DNA of 64,000 nucleotides from Plantago ovata (lineage: Eukaryota; Streptophyta; Magnoliopsida; Lamiales; Plantaginaceae), in the NCBI GenBank assembly GCA_028274465.1, contig CM051455.1, positions 69,918,985 to 69,982,984 on the forward strand. The letters run 5' to 3'. This document shows, piece by piece, positions 1-12,350 of this stretch (the first letter of the stretch is position 1; the number at the start of each line of letters is the position of its first letter). The notes under the pieces were generated by a model that was given only the letters and a program-made list of their open reading frames with translations, was not told the DNA's origin and searched no databases. The position numbers and the translations under genes were made by a program.

Positions 1-1211
1 TTAGTACATTTTATTAGAATAGTGTCACGTTTCCCTTTAGATTTTATTTTACAGGTTTTGGTTGAAATTCGAAGATTTCCGGGCAAATATATTGAAGTTG
101 ACAAGGAATTGGTGTCCCAGAAGTCTATTTGGAGTATCTGAAGGTTTCCGGATGGCATTTGGAGTCTAGGGGCCGAATCTGGAGGCTAGAAGGCTACTAG
201 AAGTCAGAAACCGAGTCCGAAAAGGGGAAGAAATCCAAAACCGCGTCGAAAATGCGGATTTCCGCGAGAAATTGTCTGGGGCGAACCACCCCACACCGGG
301 CGAACCGCCGCGCGTGTGGGGCGAACCGTCCCGTGGTAATTCGAAGCCTATATATAGCTGCTTAGTTTTCTCCGAAAATCATATCTTTCCAGACCTTCTC
401 TCCCACCTTTCTCTATAGTTTTAGGTAGGGACTTCCCAGAGCCTGTTCTGGGGGTCCGTAGCTTAGGGGATACTTTTTCATAGCAGTTTGGAGCTCGTAG
501 GATCATGATTCTCCGGAGATTGACAACCTTTGGTAACTTTGTATCTTACAGTTTTATTCTACTTATTTTATATTCTTTCAACATGTTTTCTTCTATGATT
601 TCTGTTGATTGCATGCCTATTATGAATAGCTAAACTTATCGTTGGTGGTAGTATGTGAATTCTTAGCGAAGGGAAGATAATCATGCTGATGGCTATATCG
701 CGCATTATACTCCGTGTCATTGCTTTATTTCGTTGGTCAGGCACAACCTAAATTCTCGTATGTTGTATTAAATATTATGCACAATTGGACACTTGTCGAC
801 CATCAGACCAATTATCTTCGTAGTGTTGAATAATTACGGAACACATTAGGACAATAGTGATTGACTTGGCAGACCAAATTATCTTCGTAGTGCTTAATGT
901 TTGCAACAGGACACTAGATTGATTCAAAGATCTCTATGCAAGACCGAGGAATTTATGCATGATTATCGACCCGTTATGCTAAGAAGGACCATACTATCAC
1001 CAATCTCCATTATCTGCTAGAAACCCCTTTGCTATCTGTTTGCCGTTTTTATATTCTAAATTAGATTTGATAAAGCTAGTTATAGTCCTGAGAGAACGAC
1101 ACTCGAGTCATTCTACTGCTACACTACGGTTTTCGTTGTAGTTGTGGATTGCCTTTGGCTAAATACATATTTATTTGACTAAATCCGGAACACAACATCC
1201 GCGGTTCATCA
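1..1211 (+). repeat. LTR A (5' LTR of outer element, first ~79 bp outside window)
   Basis: Base 1 corresponds to base 80 of the complete LTRs downstream. The LTR ends in TTCATCA, the inverse of the TGATGAA that opens the complete copies. A TATA box (TATATATA) lies at 349-356, preceded by three GC-rich modules related to GGGGCGAACCGCCCC (about 280-335). A partial internal duplication (ATTATCTTCG at 811 and 878) is shared by all five LTRs of the family. It is the most diverged of the five, which fits the oldest insertion. Confidence 0.9.
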
Positions 1212-1214
1212 AAT

Positions 1215-1232
1215 TGGCGCCGCTGCCGGGGA
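1215..1232 (+). promoter_or_regulatory. Primer binding site, outer element
   Basis: TGGCGCCGCTGCCGGGGA starts 3 nt after the LTR and matches the 3' end of plant tRNA-Asp, the usual primer for Athila-type elements, with one mismatch (C for T at the tenth base). Confidence 0.85.
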
Positions 1233-1356
1233 CTATACTCCTTTTTTCTATTTAATTTGTTTATATTTTCAGCTTTAGATTCCTAATTCTATTAGTTTTA
1301 GTTTTCCTTTTTAATCTCTCTCTGATACTGCTTTCCTAGTCTATTACAGATAGTGT

Positions 1357-3386
1357 ATGCCGCATACACGTTCTGCAGGAAAACCGCTTGCTGATTCAAT
1401 TGCTGAGATCGATAGAGTCTACAACCAAAGAAGGCGACTACTTGAAAGGCGCGCACTAGAGGAAATAGAGGAAACCGATTTCTCTGAATCTCTACACATT
1501 CTTTTCAAGGAAATCGACGGAATGGCAGAAGCTAGACCACTGAAGGCATGGGTTCAACCCACCAAGGATCGTATGAGGGGACCGGCGATTGTTCTTTCGT
1601 CTGCAACCCGAGATCTGGAGATCAAGAACCACGCATTCCAACAACTTCCGAGGTTCTATGGCTTATCAAGGGAAGATGTGATGGGGTACTTGCACGATAT
1701 CGATGATTTCGTCAACCAACTCCCACGACCCGGAGCTGACATAACAACGGATGAGTTGAGGATGAAGGTTTTTGCTATGGGACTTGGCGACAGAGCCAAG
1801 TCATGGCTGAGTTCTCTTCCAGCAGGCTCGCTGGACACTTGGGAGAAGGTTTTTTCAGCTTTCATGGAGAAATACTTCCCTCACACCTTGACTACCGCAC
1901 TAAAGGCGCAGATCACTGGATTCAAGCAGGATTATGATGAGACCATCTACACCGCGTTCGAGAGGTTCCAAGATCTCACGAACAAGTGCCCTCACCATGG
2001 TTTTGAACTTTCCGACCTAGTCCAACACTTCTACAATGGACTAACCTTCGAGAACCAGCAAGTGGTGGATTTCCAATGCCGAGGCAATATTTGGGAAGAA
2101 ACCGCAGAAGTCGTCTGGGATGTTTTGAAAGGCTTGCTAAGGGTTCGCAGTTCAAGGATCCAAGAGCAATGGTTAGGAGACGTGGACCTGAGGCTCCACC
2201 GACTCAAGAAGCCCCCATGTATAGGGGGAATGGGGATCAATTCGAGTGCTTTACCAACGAATTGAAGCAAGTCCTCAAGAGCGCCACCGGAACAACTCTT
2301 TCGAACGAAGTATGCCGAATATGTAAGAACTATGGGCATGGGGCTCATATGTGTAGATCGGAGCTGGCATACGATGATGGCAACTGGGCTCGAGGAGGCG
2401 AAGAAGAAGCCTTTGCTACGGAGTTTGGCACTCAAGAAGTTAGCTACGGACAAGACGGTAGGAATCCTCGAGATGGATTTTGGAGAAGAGGATACCGTAA
2501 CAATCAAGGATATGCACCGGCTAACCAAACTTATGGACCTAACCCAGACCGTAGTAGGCTAAACTATGGTAATGATCACTGTGAAAACCCCGCTCCGAAA
2601 GAGCCACCGAAGTCGAAGTCGGCTCAACTGATGGAGAACTTGCAGAAGATGGTTGATCACACACAAAGTTTTCTCAAACGTTATGAAGAAGATTCAGAGA
2701 AGACTAGGGCAAGGCTTGATAGGTTGGAAGAGAGCACTAGGCTTGCCCATCAGAAGATGCAAGAGTTGATCGACCGAGGAGCAAGTAGCGAACAAGGCAA
2801 ACTGCCTAGCAACACTGTGAAGTCGAATGACATTACATTGGATGGTGATGTACCTGACGAAATCACCATCAAGAAGATTGTTAGGTGCGAGTGTTGCATG
2901 AAGGAAGAACTTCTACAGGCTGAGGAAGAAGAGAAGGACCTCGATTCTGACGCAAGTGATGAGGAGCAAGAGGATCCCGAACCACTCCCTAAAAGTTTCG
3001 ATGTTAAGGTAGGGATTGGTGAGCTTGAAGATGTCCGTGCCACACTAGACACGGGATCCTACTCAAACATAATCCCTTTGAATGTGTTTGAAAAGAGCAA
3101 CCTTGGAAAACTATCTGATCAAAGGGCTATTGTGCAACTGGCAGATGGATCCTTTATGAGACCCGAGGGCATGGTGAAAAATGTGTTGGTCAAGATTGGT
3201 GAAGCATCTATATACACCAATTTTGTAGTTATTCCGGCGTCTGCACCTGGAACGGGGGATGTCATACTCTTAGGGCAAACGTTCTTGACTAAACTACGCT
3301 CCGTGATGGACATCTACCAAAGAACTTGCACCATCGAAGTAGATGGCAAGCAACACGTGTTGCGAGCCATACCAGATCCACCTTAA
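1357..3386 (+). pseudogene. gag-protease of outer Athila-like element (frameshifted)
   Basis: The start MPHTRSAG is shared with the middle element. A Retrotrans_gag-type domain spans roughly residues 95-260 (YGLSREDVMGYLHDIDDF, later FMEKYFPHTL and ERFQDLTNKCPHHGF). One missing base near 2126, judged against the middle copy, moves the frame from the segment 1357-2265 to the segment ending at 3386. The second part has a CX2CX4HX4C zinc knuckle (CRICKNYGHGAHMC), a coiled-coil-like stretch, an acidic linker and an aspartic protease with the motif LDTGSYSNII and a later LLGQTFL. Translation stops before any RT. The protease motif is DTG, unlike the DLGAS of the inner element, so the gene was not derived from that element by simple deletion. 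Confidence 0.85.
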
Positions 3387-3806
3387 CCGCCTGATATTAC
3401 TACTCACTATTGTGGTCTTGCATCCTATATTCTTTCTTATTCAAAGGTTCGTGGCATGGAGAGGAGATCAATGAAGGGGAAGCCTAGTACCCGCAAAAAC
3501 AAGAGATAGGCGCAGACAGGAGTCGAGTCAAAGACTTTAAACAATGATGCTATCCGGGAGGCAACCTGGAATTTTTATCGCTTTCTTTACTACTTTTCTG
3601 CATGCATTCATTCTTGAACTATTTGCTTCTCGTATGCGTTTTTGTTCATGTGTGTGTCGTATGTGCTTTTGTTTGAGTGAGATTTTTCGAGTGTTTTTTT
3701 GAAAAAATTGGTTTCGGGGATTAAAACCGCATTTTCTGACGACGGAAGCCGTCTCCCCGCATCGGGGAGCACGGGGCGAACCGCCCCACGTGGGGGGCGA
3801 ACCGCC
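3387..3806 (+). other. Non-coding spacer of outer element with GC-rich modules
   Basis: No gene is visible. The sequence links the protease stop to the GC-rich modules. Two copies of GGGGCGAACCGCC(CC) lie at about 3774-3806. The last copy is cut by insertion of the middle element and resumes at 20908. Confidence 0.7.
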
Positions 3807-5056
3807 TGATGAATGTGTATTTTACACTTTCATTCGAGTCTTTTTCACCTATTTTAGCTATCCTCTATGTTAATTTAGCTATATTTTAGTACATTTTATT
3901 AGAATAATGTCACGTTTCCCTTTAGATTTTATTTTACAGGTTTTGGTTGAAATTCGGAGATTTACGGGCAATTATATTGAAGTCTACAAGGAATTGGTGT
4001 TCCAGAAGCCTATTTGGAGTATCTGAAGGTTTCCGGATAGGATTTGGAGTCTAGGGGTCGAATCTGGAGGTTAGAAGGCCATTAGAAGTCTGAAACCGAG
4101 TCAGAAAAGGTGAAGAAATCCAAATCCGCGTCGAAAACGCGGAAATTCCGCCCCCGCCAGAGGAGAACCGCCCCAGAATAAATTCGGGCCTATATATAGT
4201 TGCAAGTTTTCTCTCCGAAAATCATATCTTTCCAAGCTTACTTTCTCACCTCTCTCTATAGTTTTAGGGAGGAACTTCCCGGGGCCTGTCCTGGGAGTTC
4301 CATAGCTTAGGGGATACTTTTTCATAGCAGATTGGAGCGCGTAGGATCGCAATCATCCGGAGATTGACAACCTTCGGTAACCTTGTATCTTACAGTTTTT
4401 ATCTACTTATTTTATTCTTCTTTCAATATGTTTTCTTCTATGATTGCTATTGATTGCATGCCTATTATGAGTAGCTAAACTTATCATTGGTGGTAGTATG
4501 TGAATTCTTAGCGAGGGAAGATAATCATGCTAGTGGCTATATCGCGCATTATACTCCGTGTCATTGCTTTATTTCGTTGATCAGTTGCAACCAAAATTCT
4601 CGTATGTTGTATTGATTATTATGCACGCATGGACACTTGTCGACCAATCAGACCAATTATCTTCGTAGTGTTGAATAATTACGGAACACAATAGGACGTT
4701 AGTTGTTGACAAATCAGACCCATATTATCTTCGTAGTGCTTAATACTTGCAACAGGACACAAGATTGATTCAAAGATCTCTATACAAGACCGAGGAATTT
4801 ATGCATGATTATCGACCCATTATGTTAAGAAGGACTATACTATCACCAATCTCCATTATCTGCTTGAAAACCCCTATTGCTTTCTATCTGCTGTTTTATA
4901 TTCTTAATTAGATTTGATAAAGCTAGTATAGTCCTGAGAGAACGACACTCGAGTCATTCTACTACTACACTACGGTTTTCGTTGTAGTTGTGGATTGCCT
5001 TTGGCTATTAAAAAATTAATTTGCTGAATCGAGACCTGACGAATCTCCGTTCATCA
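3807..5056 (+). repeat. LTR B (5' LTR of middle element)
   Basis: It is 1250 bp and runs from TGATGAATG to TTCATCA, giving a perfect 7-bp terminal inverted repeat. The TATA box is at 4191-4198. Only a degenerate remnant of the GC-rich module remains upstream of the TATA box, whereas its partner LTR E keeps two. Confidence 0.93.
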
Positions 5057-5059
5057 AAT

Positions 5060-5077
5060 TGGCGCCGTTGCCGGGGA
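5060..5077 (+). promoter_or_regulatory. Primer binding site, middle element
   Basis: TGGCGCCGTTGCCGGGGA begins 3 nt after LTR B. It is a perfect complement of the 3' end of plant tRNA-Asp as I recall that tRNA. Confidence 0.88.
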
Positions 5078-5220
5078 ACTATACTCCTTTTTTCTGTTTA
5101 ATTTATTTTTATTTACAGCTTTAGATTCCTAATTCTACTAGATTTAGTTTTCCTTTTTAATCTCTCTCTAATATTGCTTTCCTAGTTTGTTTCTAATCAC
5201 TTGTCCTAGTCTGTCACAGA

Positions 5221-6696
5221 TTGCGTATGCCGCATACACGTTCTGCAGGAATACCGCTTGCTGATTCAATTGCTGAGATCGATAGAGTCTACCACCAAAG
5301 AAGGCGACTCCTTTTCAAGGAAATCGACGGAATGGCAGAAGCTAGACCACTGAAGGCATGGGTACAACCCACCAAGGATCGTATGAGGGGACCGGCGATT
5401 GTTCTTTCGCCTGCAACCCGAGATCTGGAGATCAAGAACCACGCATTCCAACAACTTCCGAGGTTCTATGGCTTATCAAGGGAAGATGTGATGGGGTACT
5501 TGAACGATATCGATGATTTCGTCAACCAACTCCCACGACCCGGAGCTGACATAACAACGGATGATTAAGGATGAAGGTTTTTGCTATGGGACTTGGCGAC
5601 AGAGCCAAGTCATGGCTGGACACTTGGGAAAAGGTTTTTTCAGCCTTCATGGAGAAATACTTCCCACACACTCTGACTACCACGCTTAAGGCGCAGATCA
5701 CTGGATTCAAGCAAGACAATTATGAGACCATCTACACCGCGTTCGAGAGGTTCCAAGATCTCACAAACAAGTGCCCTCACCATGGGTTTGAACTTTCCGA
5801 CCTAGTCCAACACTTCTACAATGGACTAACCTTCGAGAACCAACAAGTGGTGGATTTCCAATGCCGAGGCAATATTTGGGAGGAAACCGCAGAAGCCGTC
5901 TGGGCTGTTTTCGAACGACTTGCAAAGGGTTCGCAGTTCAAGGATCCAAGAGCAATGGTTAGGAGACGTGGACCTGAAGCTCCACCGACTCAAGAAGCCC
6001 CTATGTACAGGGGGAATGGGGATCAATTCGAGTGCTTTACCAACGAATTGAAGCAAGTCCTCAAGAGTGCCACCGGAACAACTGTTTCGAACGAGGTATG
6101 CCGAATATGCAAGAACTATGGGCATGGTGCTCATATGTGTAGATCGGAGCTGGCATACGAAGATGGCAACTGGGCTCGAGGAGGCGAAGAAGAAGCCTGT
6201 GCTACGGAATTTGGCACTCAAGAAGTTAGCTACGGGCAAAACGGTAGGAATCCTCGAGGTGGATTTTGGAGAAGAGGATACCGTAACAATCAAGGATATG
6301 CACCGGCTAACCAAACTTATGGACCTAACAAAGACCGTAGTAGGCTGAACTATGGTGATGACCACTGCGAAAACCCCGCTCCGAAAGAGTGACCAAAGTC
6401 GAAGTCGGCTCTACTGATGGAGAACTTACAGAAGATGGTTGATCACACACAAAGTTTTCTCAAACGTTATGAAGAAGATTCTGAGAAGACTAGAGCAAGG
6501 CTCGATAAGTTGGAAGAGAGCACTAGGCTTGCCCATCAAAAGTTGCAAGAGTTGATCGACCGAGGAGCAAGTAGGGAGCAAGGCAAACTGCCTAGCAACA
6601 CTGAGAAGTCATTGTCCATTAACTTAGTGGGTGATCTACCTGTTGAAATCACCATCAAGAAGGTTGCTAAGTGCGAGAGTTGCAAGAGAGAACTGT
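5221..6696 (+). pseudogene. gag of middle Athila-like element (frameshift, stop, 3' truncation)
   Basis: It is homologous to the outer gag and starts at MPHTRSAG (5227). Compared with that copy it lacks 60 bp near 5309 and 24 bp near 5617, both in frame and both between short direct repeats. One missing base near 5565 causes a frameshift (stop at 5568). A TGA at 6390-6392 replaces a sense codon, after which the same frame continues to about 6696. The knuckle CRICKNYGHGAHMC is kept. The protease part is absent: at about 6697 the coding sequence joins GC-rich non-coding modules. The translated product would be a short Gag only. Confidence 0.85.
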
Positions 6697-6812
6697 TCGT
6701 CTCCCACCTAAAAGTGGGGGGCGAATCGCCCCACGACCAGAGCGCGCGCGCGCGCTCTGGGCGTGCGGGGCGGTCCGCCCCAGGTGTGGGGCGAACCGCC
6801 CCACACCTCCAG
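6697..6812 (+). repeat. Cluster of GC-rich palindromic modules
   Basis: There are three imperfect copies of GGGGCGAACCGCCCC (GGGGCGAATCGCCCC, GGGGCGGTCCGCCCC, GGGGCGAACCGCCCC), with an alternating GCGCGCGCGC tract flanked by inverted AGAGC/GCTCT. The same module sits upstream of the TATA box in the family's LTRs. Each copy can fold on itself. Confidence 0.8.
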
Positions 6813-7576
6813 AGACTAAAAATCGGGGGTTTCTTCCCCAAACCCCCATTTTTCTCCATTTTCATCCTTCAAACTCCAAAATTTCCTCCATATTCAAAAT
6901 AACTTCAAATCTTCATAACTTCTTCATCTCTCCATCATTTTGTGTGTTCTTTAGCTTCATTCGAAGCTCGTTGCATGCTCTTTCATTCTACCCGAACAAA
7001 TTCCTTCCTAGGTCATTCAATTTCCGGATTTGAGGTATTATCACATGAACCCTAATTTTTACAATTTGGGGATTTTTTGATTAATGCTTCAATTAGACTT
7101 GTATGATGTATGGGTTGATGATTCATGTGTTTAGATTCATTATTCATTGTCAATTACATGTTCAATTAGACTTGGTTTGATGATTTGAGATTTTGCTAAT
7201 TGGATGATATATGCCTTGTTAGGAAATTGTCTCTCTTGCTTTCATTCCTTGTTTAAACATGTGTTTATTAATATGAAATTGATGAATGTATTGGTAGAAT
7301 GCATGATGGTTGAAATTGAGGATTTATGCTAGAAATTGATTTTTATGATATGGATTGAACCTTGTGATTCAAGGCATTTGTTGTTAGCAAGAGCATAATG
7401 TGATGTGTTATTGTAGTAGGTACATTGATATGTTACGAAATGAATTAGCTAGACTAGGCTTTGGGATTTTGAGGAGTTGGATTTTTGAGAAATTTACTCG
7501 TTTGATCATTCGTTTATTACATATGCATAAGTCTGTTTTGCATCGTACAAGATACTAATTGTTGTTTGTAGGAATC
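6813..7576 (+). other. Leader of the Transposase_32-like ORF with a probable intron (7035-7571)
   Basis: No ORF of note is present. The segment has a donor-like GAG|GTATTA at 7034/7035, a branch-point-like TACTAAT at 7553-7559 and an acceptor TTTGTAG ending at 7571, 5 nt before the ORF's ATG at 7577. The outer element keeps the branch point (TACTAAC, 21690-21696) and acceptor (21708), but its donor reads GG. The intron is inferred from these signals. Confidence 0.55.
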
Positions 7577-8879
7577 ATGGCACCGAGGACAAGAAGAGCC
7601 GGCTCTAGCAAAAAGGGGAAAGGAGTGGCATCAAGCTCCCAACCATCTCATGATTTGTACGAGTTGTCTGCCGCTGCGATAGAGGTGCGACAACAGCTAG
7701 AGGCGGAGATGGACGACGGAGGAAGGTCGATCATTCCCGATAGGAGGATTGACATTCCTGTATCCGCAGCAAACAGAGCAGGATATAGGACGCTGTCAAG
7801 TTTGGGGTCACAAAGAAATTAGGCATGGTACAGTTCCGACAGGTTCAAGGGCTACGACGAGAGCCTCCTCAGAGATTTCTACACTGGGTACACGGATCTC
7901 GACGAGAAGAATGGGGTATTAGTCCGAGGCCTGATTATACCATGGAACCCAGAGTACATATTTTCCTTCATCCATTTCGGAAACTTGGAATTCACAGAGA
8001 GCGCCCATGCTTACTTGTATTCGAGGACCGCTAGGGGGATAGGGAGAGACATTACCGATGTGATCTGCAACAGGGAGTACAGATATCCTAGAGTTGGGGC
8101 AGCACCTGGACGGATCAGTTATAGCGACCTTAGCATCGAAGCTAAGGTGATGATGAAATTTTGCATCTCCGACTTGATCCCGAGGAAGAATGACACATGG
8201 ATTCAGCCCTACTACGCCGAGCTCCTCTACTGCCTCATAGACGGACATCAGATCGACATAGGGCGCATTATGTATGAGGAGTACGAGCGCCACTGGGAAA
8301 AGAAGAGGAAACCTTTCATCTTCCCGAGCTTCATCACAGCATACTGCAGATATCATGGGGTCGACGATATTGAGGAGGGGGATTGCGAGGTCGCTGCCCT
8401 TTCACCCTCGACCATTGGTACAGCTCAACAGGTATCAGTTGAGGAACCCCACAGCAGCCGCTGCTGATGTAGGAGGGCAATTCCAGCAAAATGATTCCGA
8501 TCATGAGGATGCTATGGAGGCCGATGCTGGCGAAGCCCCGATTCCAGATATTCTGTTTGTCCATCATGCACCGCATGCACCAGCTGGAGCACCACAGGGG
8601 TCTGGAGGATTTGACTTCTCCGAATTCCGTACCTACCTCGACAGCCGTTTCGACAAGATTGATGCCAACAACGCGTCCATACGACAGGACATCGACATGC
8701 ACATTGTCGAGCACAACCGCGATTGGGAGATATTCGAGGAGCACCGCCGAGAGGATAGGCAGCACATGTGGGAGCAGCAACAGCTGATCCAGCAACAGCA
8801 GGAAGCTCTACGACAGTCCAATGAGCTCATGAATGACATGTGGAGTGACTTTTATGGGGACTACCATCCCGATGATTAG
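7577..8879 (+). pseudogene. Transposase_32-like (Athila accessory) ORF, frameshifted
   Basis: The start is MAPRTRRAG, after the putative splice acceptor. The first frame runs to 7822. A second frame (7829-8467) contains FYTGYTDLDEKNGVLVRGL, an IIPWNPEYIF stretch, SIEAKVMMKFCISDLIPRK and HQIDIGRIMYEEYERHW. A third frame, to 8879, has a Gln-rich coiled-coil-like tail (QQQQLIQQQQEAL region) ending at TAG. The pattern resembles the 'putative plant transposon protein' domain (Transposase_32) often found in Athila-type elements. Its function is unknown. Two frameshifts, near 7805 and 8430, break it. It occupies the position where an env-like or accessory ORF is expected. Confidence 0.65.
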
Positions 8880-9506
8880 TCCTTCCACTTGTCCACTCTC
8901 AGCCGACCGAGGCCAAACCCTTCGGTAACATCTAGTATCACTTCTTATTACTCATTCTCTTTTGCTAGGGGACTAGCTTAAGAATCGTGGGATGTGAACC
9001 ATGATGTTAAGTTTTGTTTGGTTTTGTGTCGATTAGTATCTTGTTCTTTGTTTGCATTTGCACGTTTACTGCTTTCTTAGATTTTTTAGGTTGCATTCAT
9101 CCTAGGATAGTTTTGCATGTTTTATATGGAGTTTATTGCCGAATTTTTTGAACTTTTTTATTTGGGTAGATCAACTAGCTATGCCATTAATCGTATGCTT
9201 CATCTCTATGAATTTGTTTGAGGTTTTTCTCGCTTGGCTTGTCACATTTATGTATTGCACTTAGTTGAGCTAGGTAGTCTCGACATCACTTAGTGGTGTT
9301 TTCTCTATTGCGGTTCACGAAGGCCTTTATAATAGGATGATGCATGTTAGGGTCTTATGTTTGTTTCCCGAGTAATTATGTACCTAAGAGGCAACAAGTC
9401 TTCACCATGCTTTGAGATTGCTAAATGCCTAGGAAGGAGGTAGTGTGAGTTTGTGTGATCCTTTGTTTATAACCTATTCTTCTGAATAGGTTTGGGGAGG
9501 GGGTTA
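8880..9506 (+). other. 3' UTR of middle element, first half
   Basis: No gene is visible. The sequence is shared with 16240-16662 (inner) and about 22680-23140 (outer). It ends with the stem-loop AACCTATTC-TTCT-GAATAGGTT (9471-9492) and a G-rich run TTTGGGGAGGGGG. The inner element then inserted after GGTTA (9502-9506). Confidence 0.75.
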
Positions 9507-10758
9507 TGATGAATGTGTATTTTACACTTTCATTCGAGTCTTTTTCACCTATTTTAGCTATCCTCTATGTTAATTTAGCTATATTTTAGTACATTTTATT
9601 AGAATAGTGTCACGTTTCCTTTTAGATTTTATTTTACAGGTTTTGGTTGAAATTCGGAGATTTCGGGGCAATTATATTGAAGTCTACAAGGAATTGGTGT
9701 TCCAGAAGTATATTTGGAGTATCTGAAGGTTTCCGGATAGGATTTGGAGTCTAGGAGTCGAACCTGGAGGTTAGAAGGCCATTAGAAGTCTGAAACCGAG
9801 TCCGAAAAGGTGAAGAAATCCAAATCCGCGTCGAAAAACACAGAAATTCCGCGAAATACTGGGGGGCCAACCGCCCAAGAAGAATTTCGTGCCTATATAT
9901 AGTTGCGAGTTTTCTCTCCGAAAATCATATCTTTTCAAGCCTACTTTCTCACCTCTCTCTATAGTTTTAGGTAGGGACTTCCCGGGGCCTGTCCTGGGAG
10001 TTCCATAGCTTAGGGGATACTTTTTCATAGCAGATTGGAGCGCGTAGGATCGCAATCATCCGGAGATTGACAACCTTCGGTAACTTTGTATCTTACAACT
10101 TTTATCTACTTATTTTATATTCTTTCAATATGTTTTATTCTATGATTGCTATTGATTGCATGCCTATGAGTAGCCTAATTTATCATTGGTGGTAGTATGT
10201 GAATTCTTAGCGAGGGAAGATAATCATGCTAATGGCTATATCGTGCATTATACTCCGTGTCATTGCTTTATTTCGTTGATCAGTTGCAACCAAAATTCTC
10301 GTATGTTGTATTGATTATTATGCACACATGGACACTTGTCAACGAATCAGACCAATTATCTTCGTAGTGTTGAATAATTACGGAACACATTAGGACGTTA
10401 GTTGTTGATGAGTCAGACCCATACTATCTTCGTAGTGCTTAATACTTGCAACAAGGACACAAGATTGATTCAAAGATCTCTATGCAAGACCGAGGAATTT
10501 ATGCATGATTATCGACCCATTATGTTAAGAAGGACCATACTATCACCAATCTCCATTATCTGCTTGAAAACCCCTATTGCTTTCTATCTGCTGTTTTATA
10601 TTCTTAATTAGATTTGATAAAGCTAGTATTGTCCCGAGAGAACGACACTCGAGTCATTCTACTACTACACTACAGTATTCGTTGTAGTTGTGGATTGTCT
10701 TTGGCTAAATAACAAATTTATTTGACTGAACCGGGACCTGAAAAATCTCCGTTCATCA
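9507..10758 (+). repeat. LTR C (5' LTR of inner element)
   Basis: It is 1252 bp, TGATGAATG to TTCATCA, with a TATA box at 9894-9901. It has one GC module before the TATA box where LTR D has two. The missing stretch lies between two copies of the module, as slippage would leave it. Confidence 0.93.
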
Positions 10759-10761
10759 AAT

Positions 10762-10779
10762 TGGCGCCGTTGCCGGGGA
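10762..10779 (+). promoter_or_regulatory. Primer binding site, inner element
   Basis: TGGCGCCGTTGCCGGGGA begins 3 nt after LTR C and is complementary to the tRNA-Asp 3' end. Confidence 0.88.
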
Positions 10780-11010
10780 CTATAATCCTTTTTTCTGTTT
10801 AATTTGTTTATATTTGCAGATTTAGATTCCTAATTCTATTAGTTTTAGTTTTTTCTCTTTAATCTCTTTCTAATCACCTTTCCTAGTCTGTTTCTAATTC
10901 ACTTTTCCTAGCTTTAGTAGTATTCGATATCTAGAAATATTCTCGATTGTCGAAATTTCTAACGAGGCTGACTTTTAGTTTTGAGTTACTCCTGATACAG
11001 ATTTACAGGT

Positions 11011-12350
11011 ATGACGACCTTAAAAGCTCTCTTGACACCGACATTCTCGCAAGTCAGGAGGGGGTCAGCTATATACTTCGAAGAAGAGTTATCGGGGTAC
11101 GAGGTAACAAGCACCATAGTGAGAAGGATACCAAGGTTCGAAGAAGGAGAGGATATGAATCCAATAAGCTTCATCAGATCCTATGAAAAGGAGATAGCAA
11201 AAGTTCCAGCAAAAGGGTTCACAGAGGACCAATTATGCCGGAAATTATTTCCTTTTGCTTTAGGATATGAACCAAGGATATGGATAGCAAAAGTTCTTGG
11301 CACGTTTCATGCCTTACCATGAGATGATGGCACTACGGAATCGGATCGAATACTTCAAGCAAGGAGAATACGAGCGGTTCTGTGACACCTATGAACGTTT
11401 TGAGTTGTATAAACGTGAGTGCCCCCACCACCGTTTCGATGACGGGGAGCTGATTTGGTTCTTTGTTGGAGGACTACGAGATGAAGTTAGGCTTCAAATA
11501 GATGGGATATGTGGAGGATGGGAAGAATGTACAGTCGAAGAGGCAGTGAAGGTCTTTCAAACATACGCCAATGGATCCGCACAATCCGAGAAAATAATGT
11601 CAAATGAAGTCGCCAACATATACTCGAATCAAGTCGAAACTGACGGGTTATACGAAGACTATTCTGAGGACGAGGACATCAGTGAGGAGGAGGAACTTGC
11701 GTTTTATGCAGGGATTAAGGCCATTGAGAGTGTCTTCGAGGTAGCACACGCAGGGCAAGCTGAGAACAATCTTCGCATCGAGAAAGCTTTTGAAGCGATC
11801 GAAGTAACTGAGCAACTTATCAAAGAACTTAGCCTACTAAAGTGTGGAAGGTGCGGTGAAGAAGTCGAGGAAACCGCACAAGAAGTAGTAAGCAAACCAC
11901 CCGAGGTGAGGAGCGAATACCCCCAACTCCAGGGAACCAAACAGTCCGAGTCTTACATCTGAAGCTGATCCCGAGCAATCTCCAACTGATGCTACTGAGG
12001 AGAATGAATGCGAAGAAGTGAATCTACTGCTCCGAGGAGGCAAGATGACCAAAATTCCCAACTTCATACGTCCTAAGCAGGTGGAACCTACTGAGATCGA
12101 TAATAGAAGGCCGAGCACAGAACAAGAGGATGACGAAAGATCCAAAGGACCTCAAGAAGTTCCAGAAAGGAATGATGAACCTAGACCATCTGTAATACAC
12201 ATAGATGACGACGAGGTCGAACTTGGAGCTAGTATACCAGGAGAACTTCACAAATCTTCCAATCCATATGTGCCTCCGAAGCCACATGTACCATACCCAA
12301 GTCGGATCAAACCAGCCAAGAAGGATATTCAAGATTCACCCTTGTTCTAG
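11011..12350 (+). pseudogene. gag region of inner Athila element (broken)
   Basis: Three frame segments follow one another: 11011-11322 (start MTTLKALLTP), 11297-11962 and about 11965-12350. The middle segment has the gag-like sequence RFCDTYERFELYKRECPHH followed by LIWFFVGGLRDEVRLQIDG, matching the gag fold of the other two elements. An acidic stretch and CGRC follow, but no complete CCHC knuckle is visible. The last segment is in frame with pol and ends at a TAG (12348-12350) immediately before the protease segment. Frameshifts near 11300 and 11950 separate the parts. The Gag is only distantly similar to that of the outer and middle elements. Confidence 0.75.
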
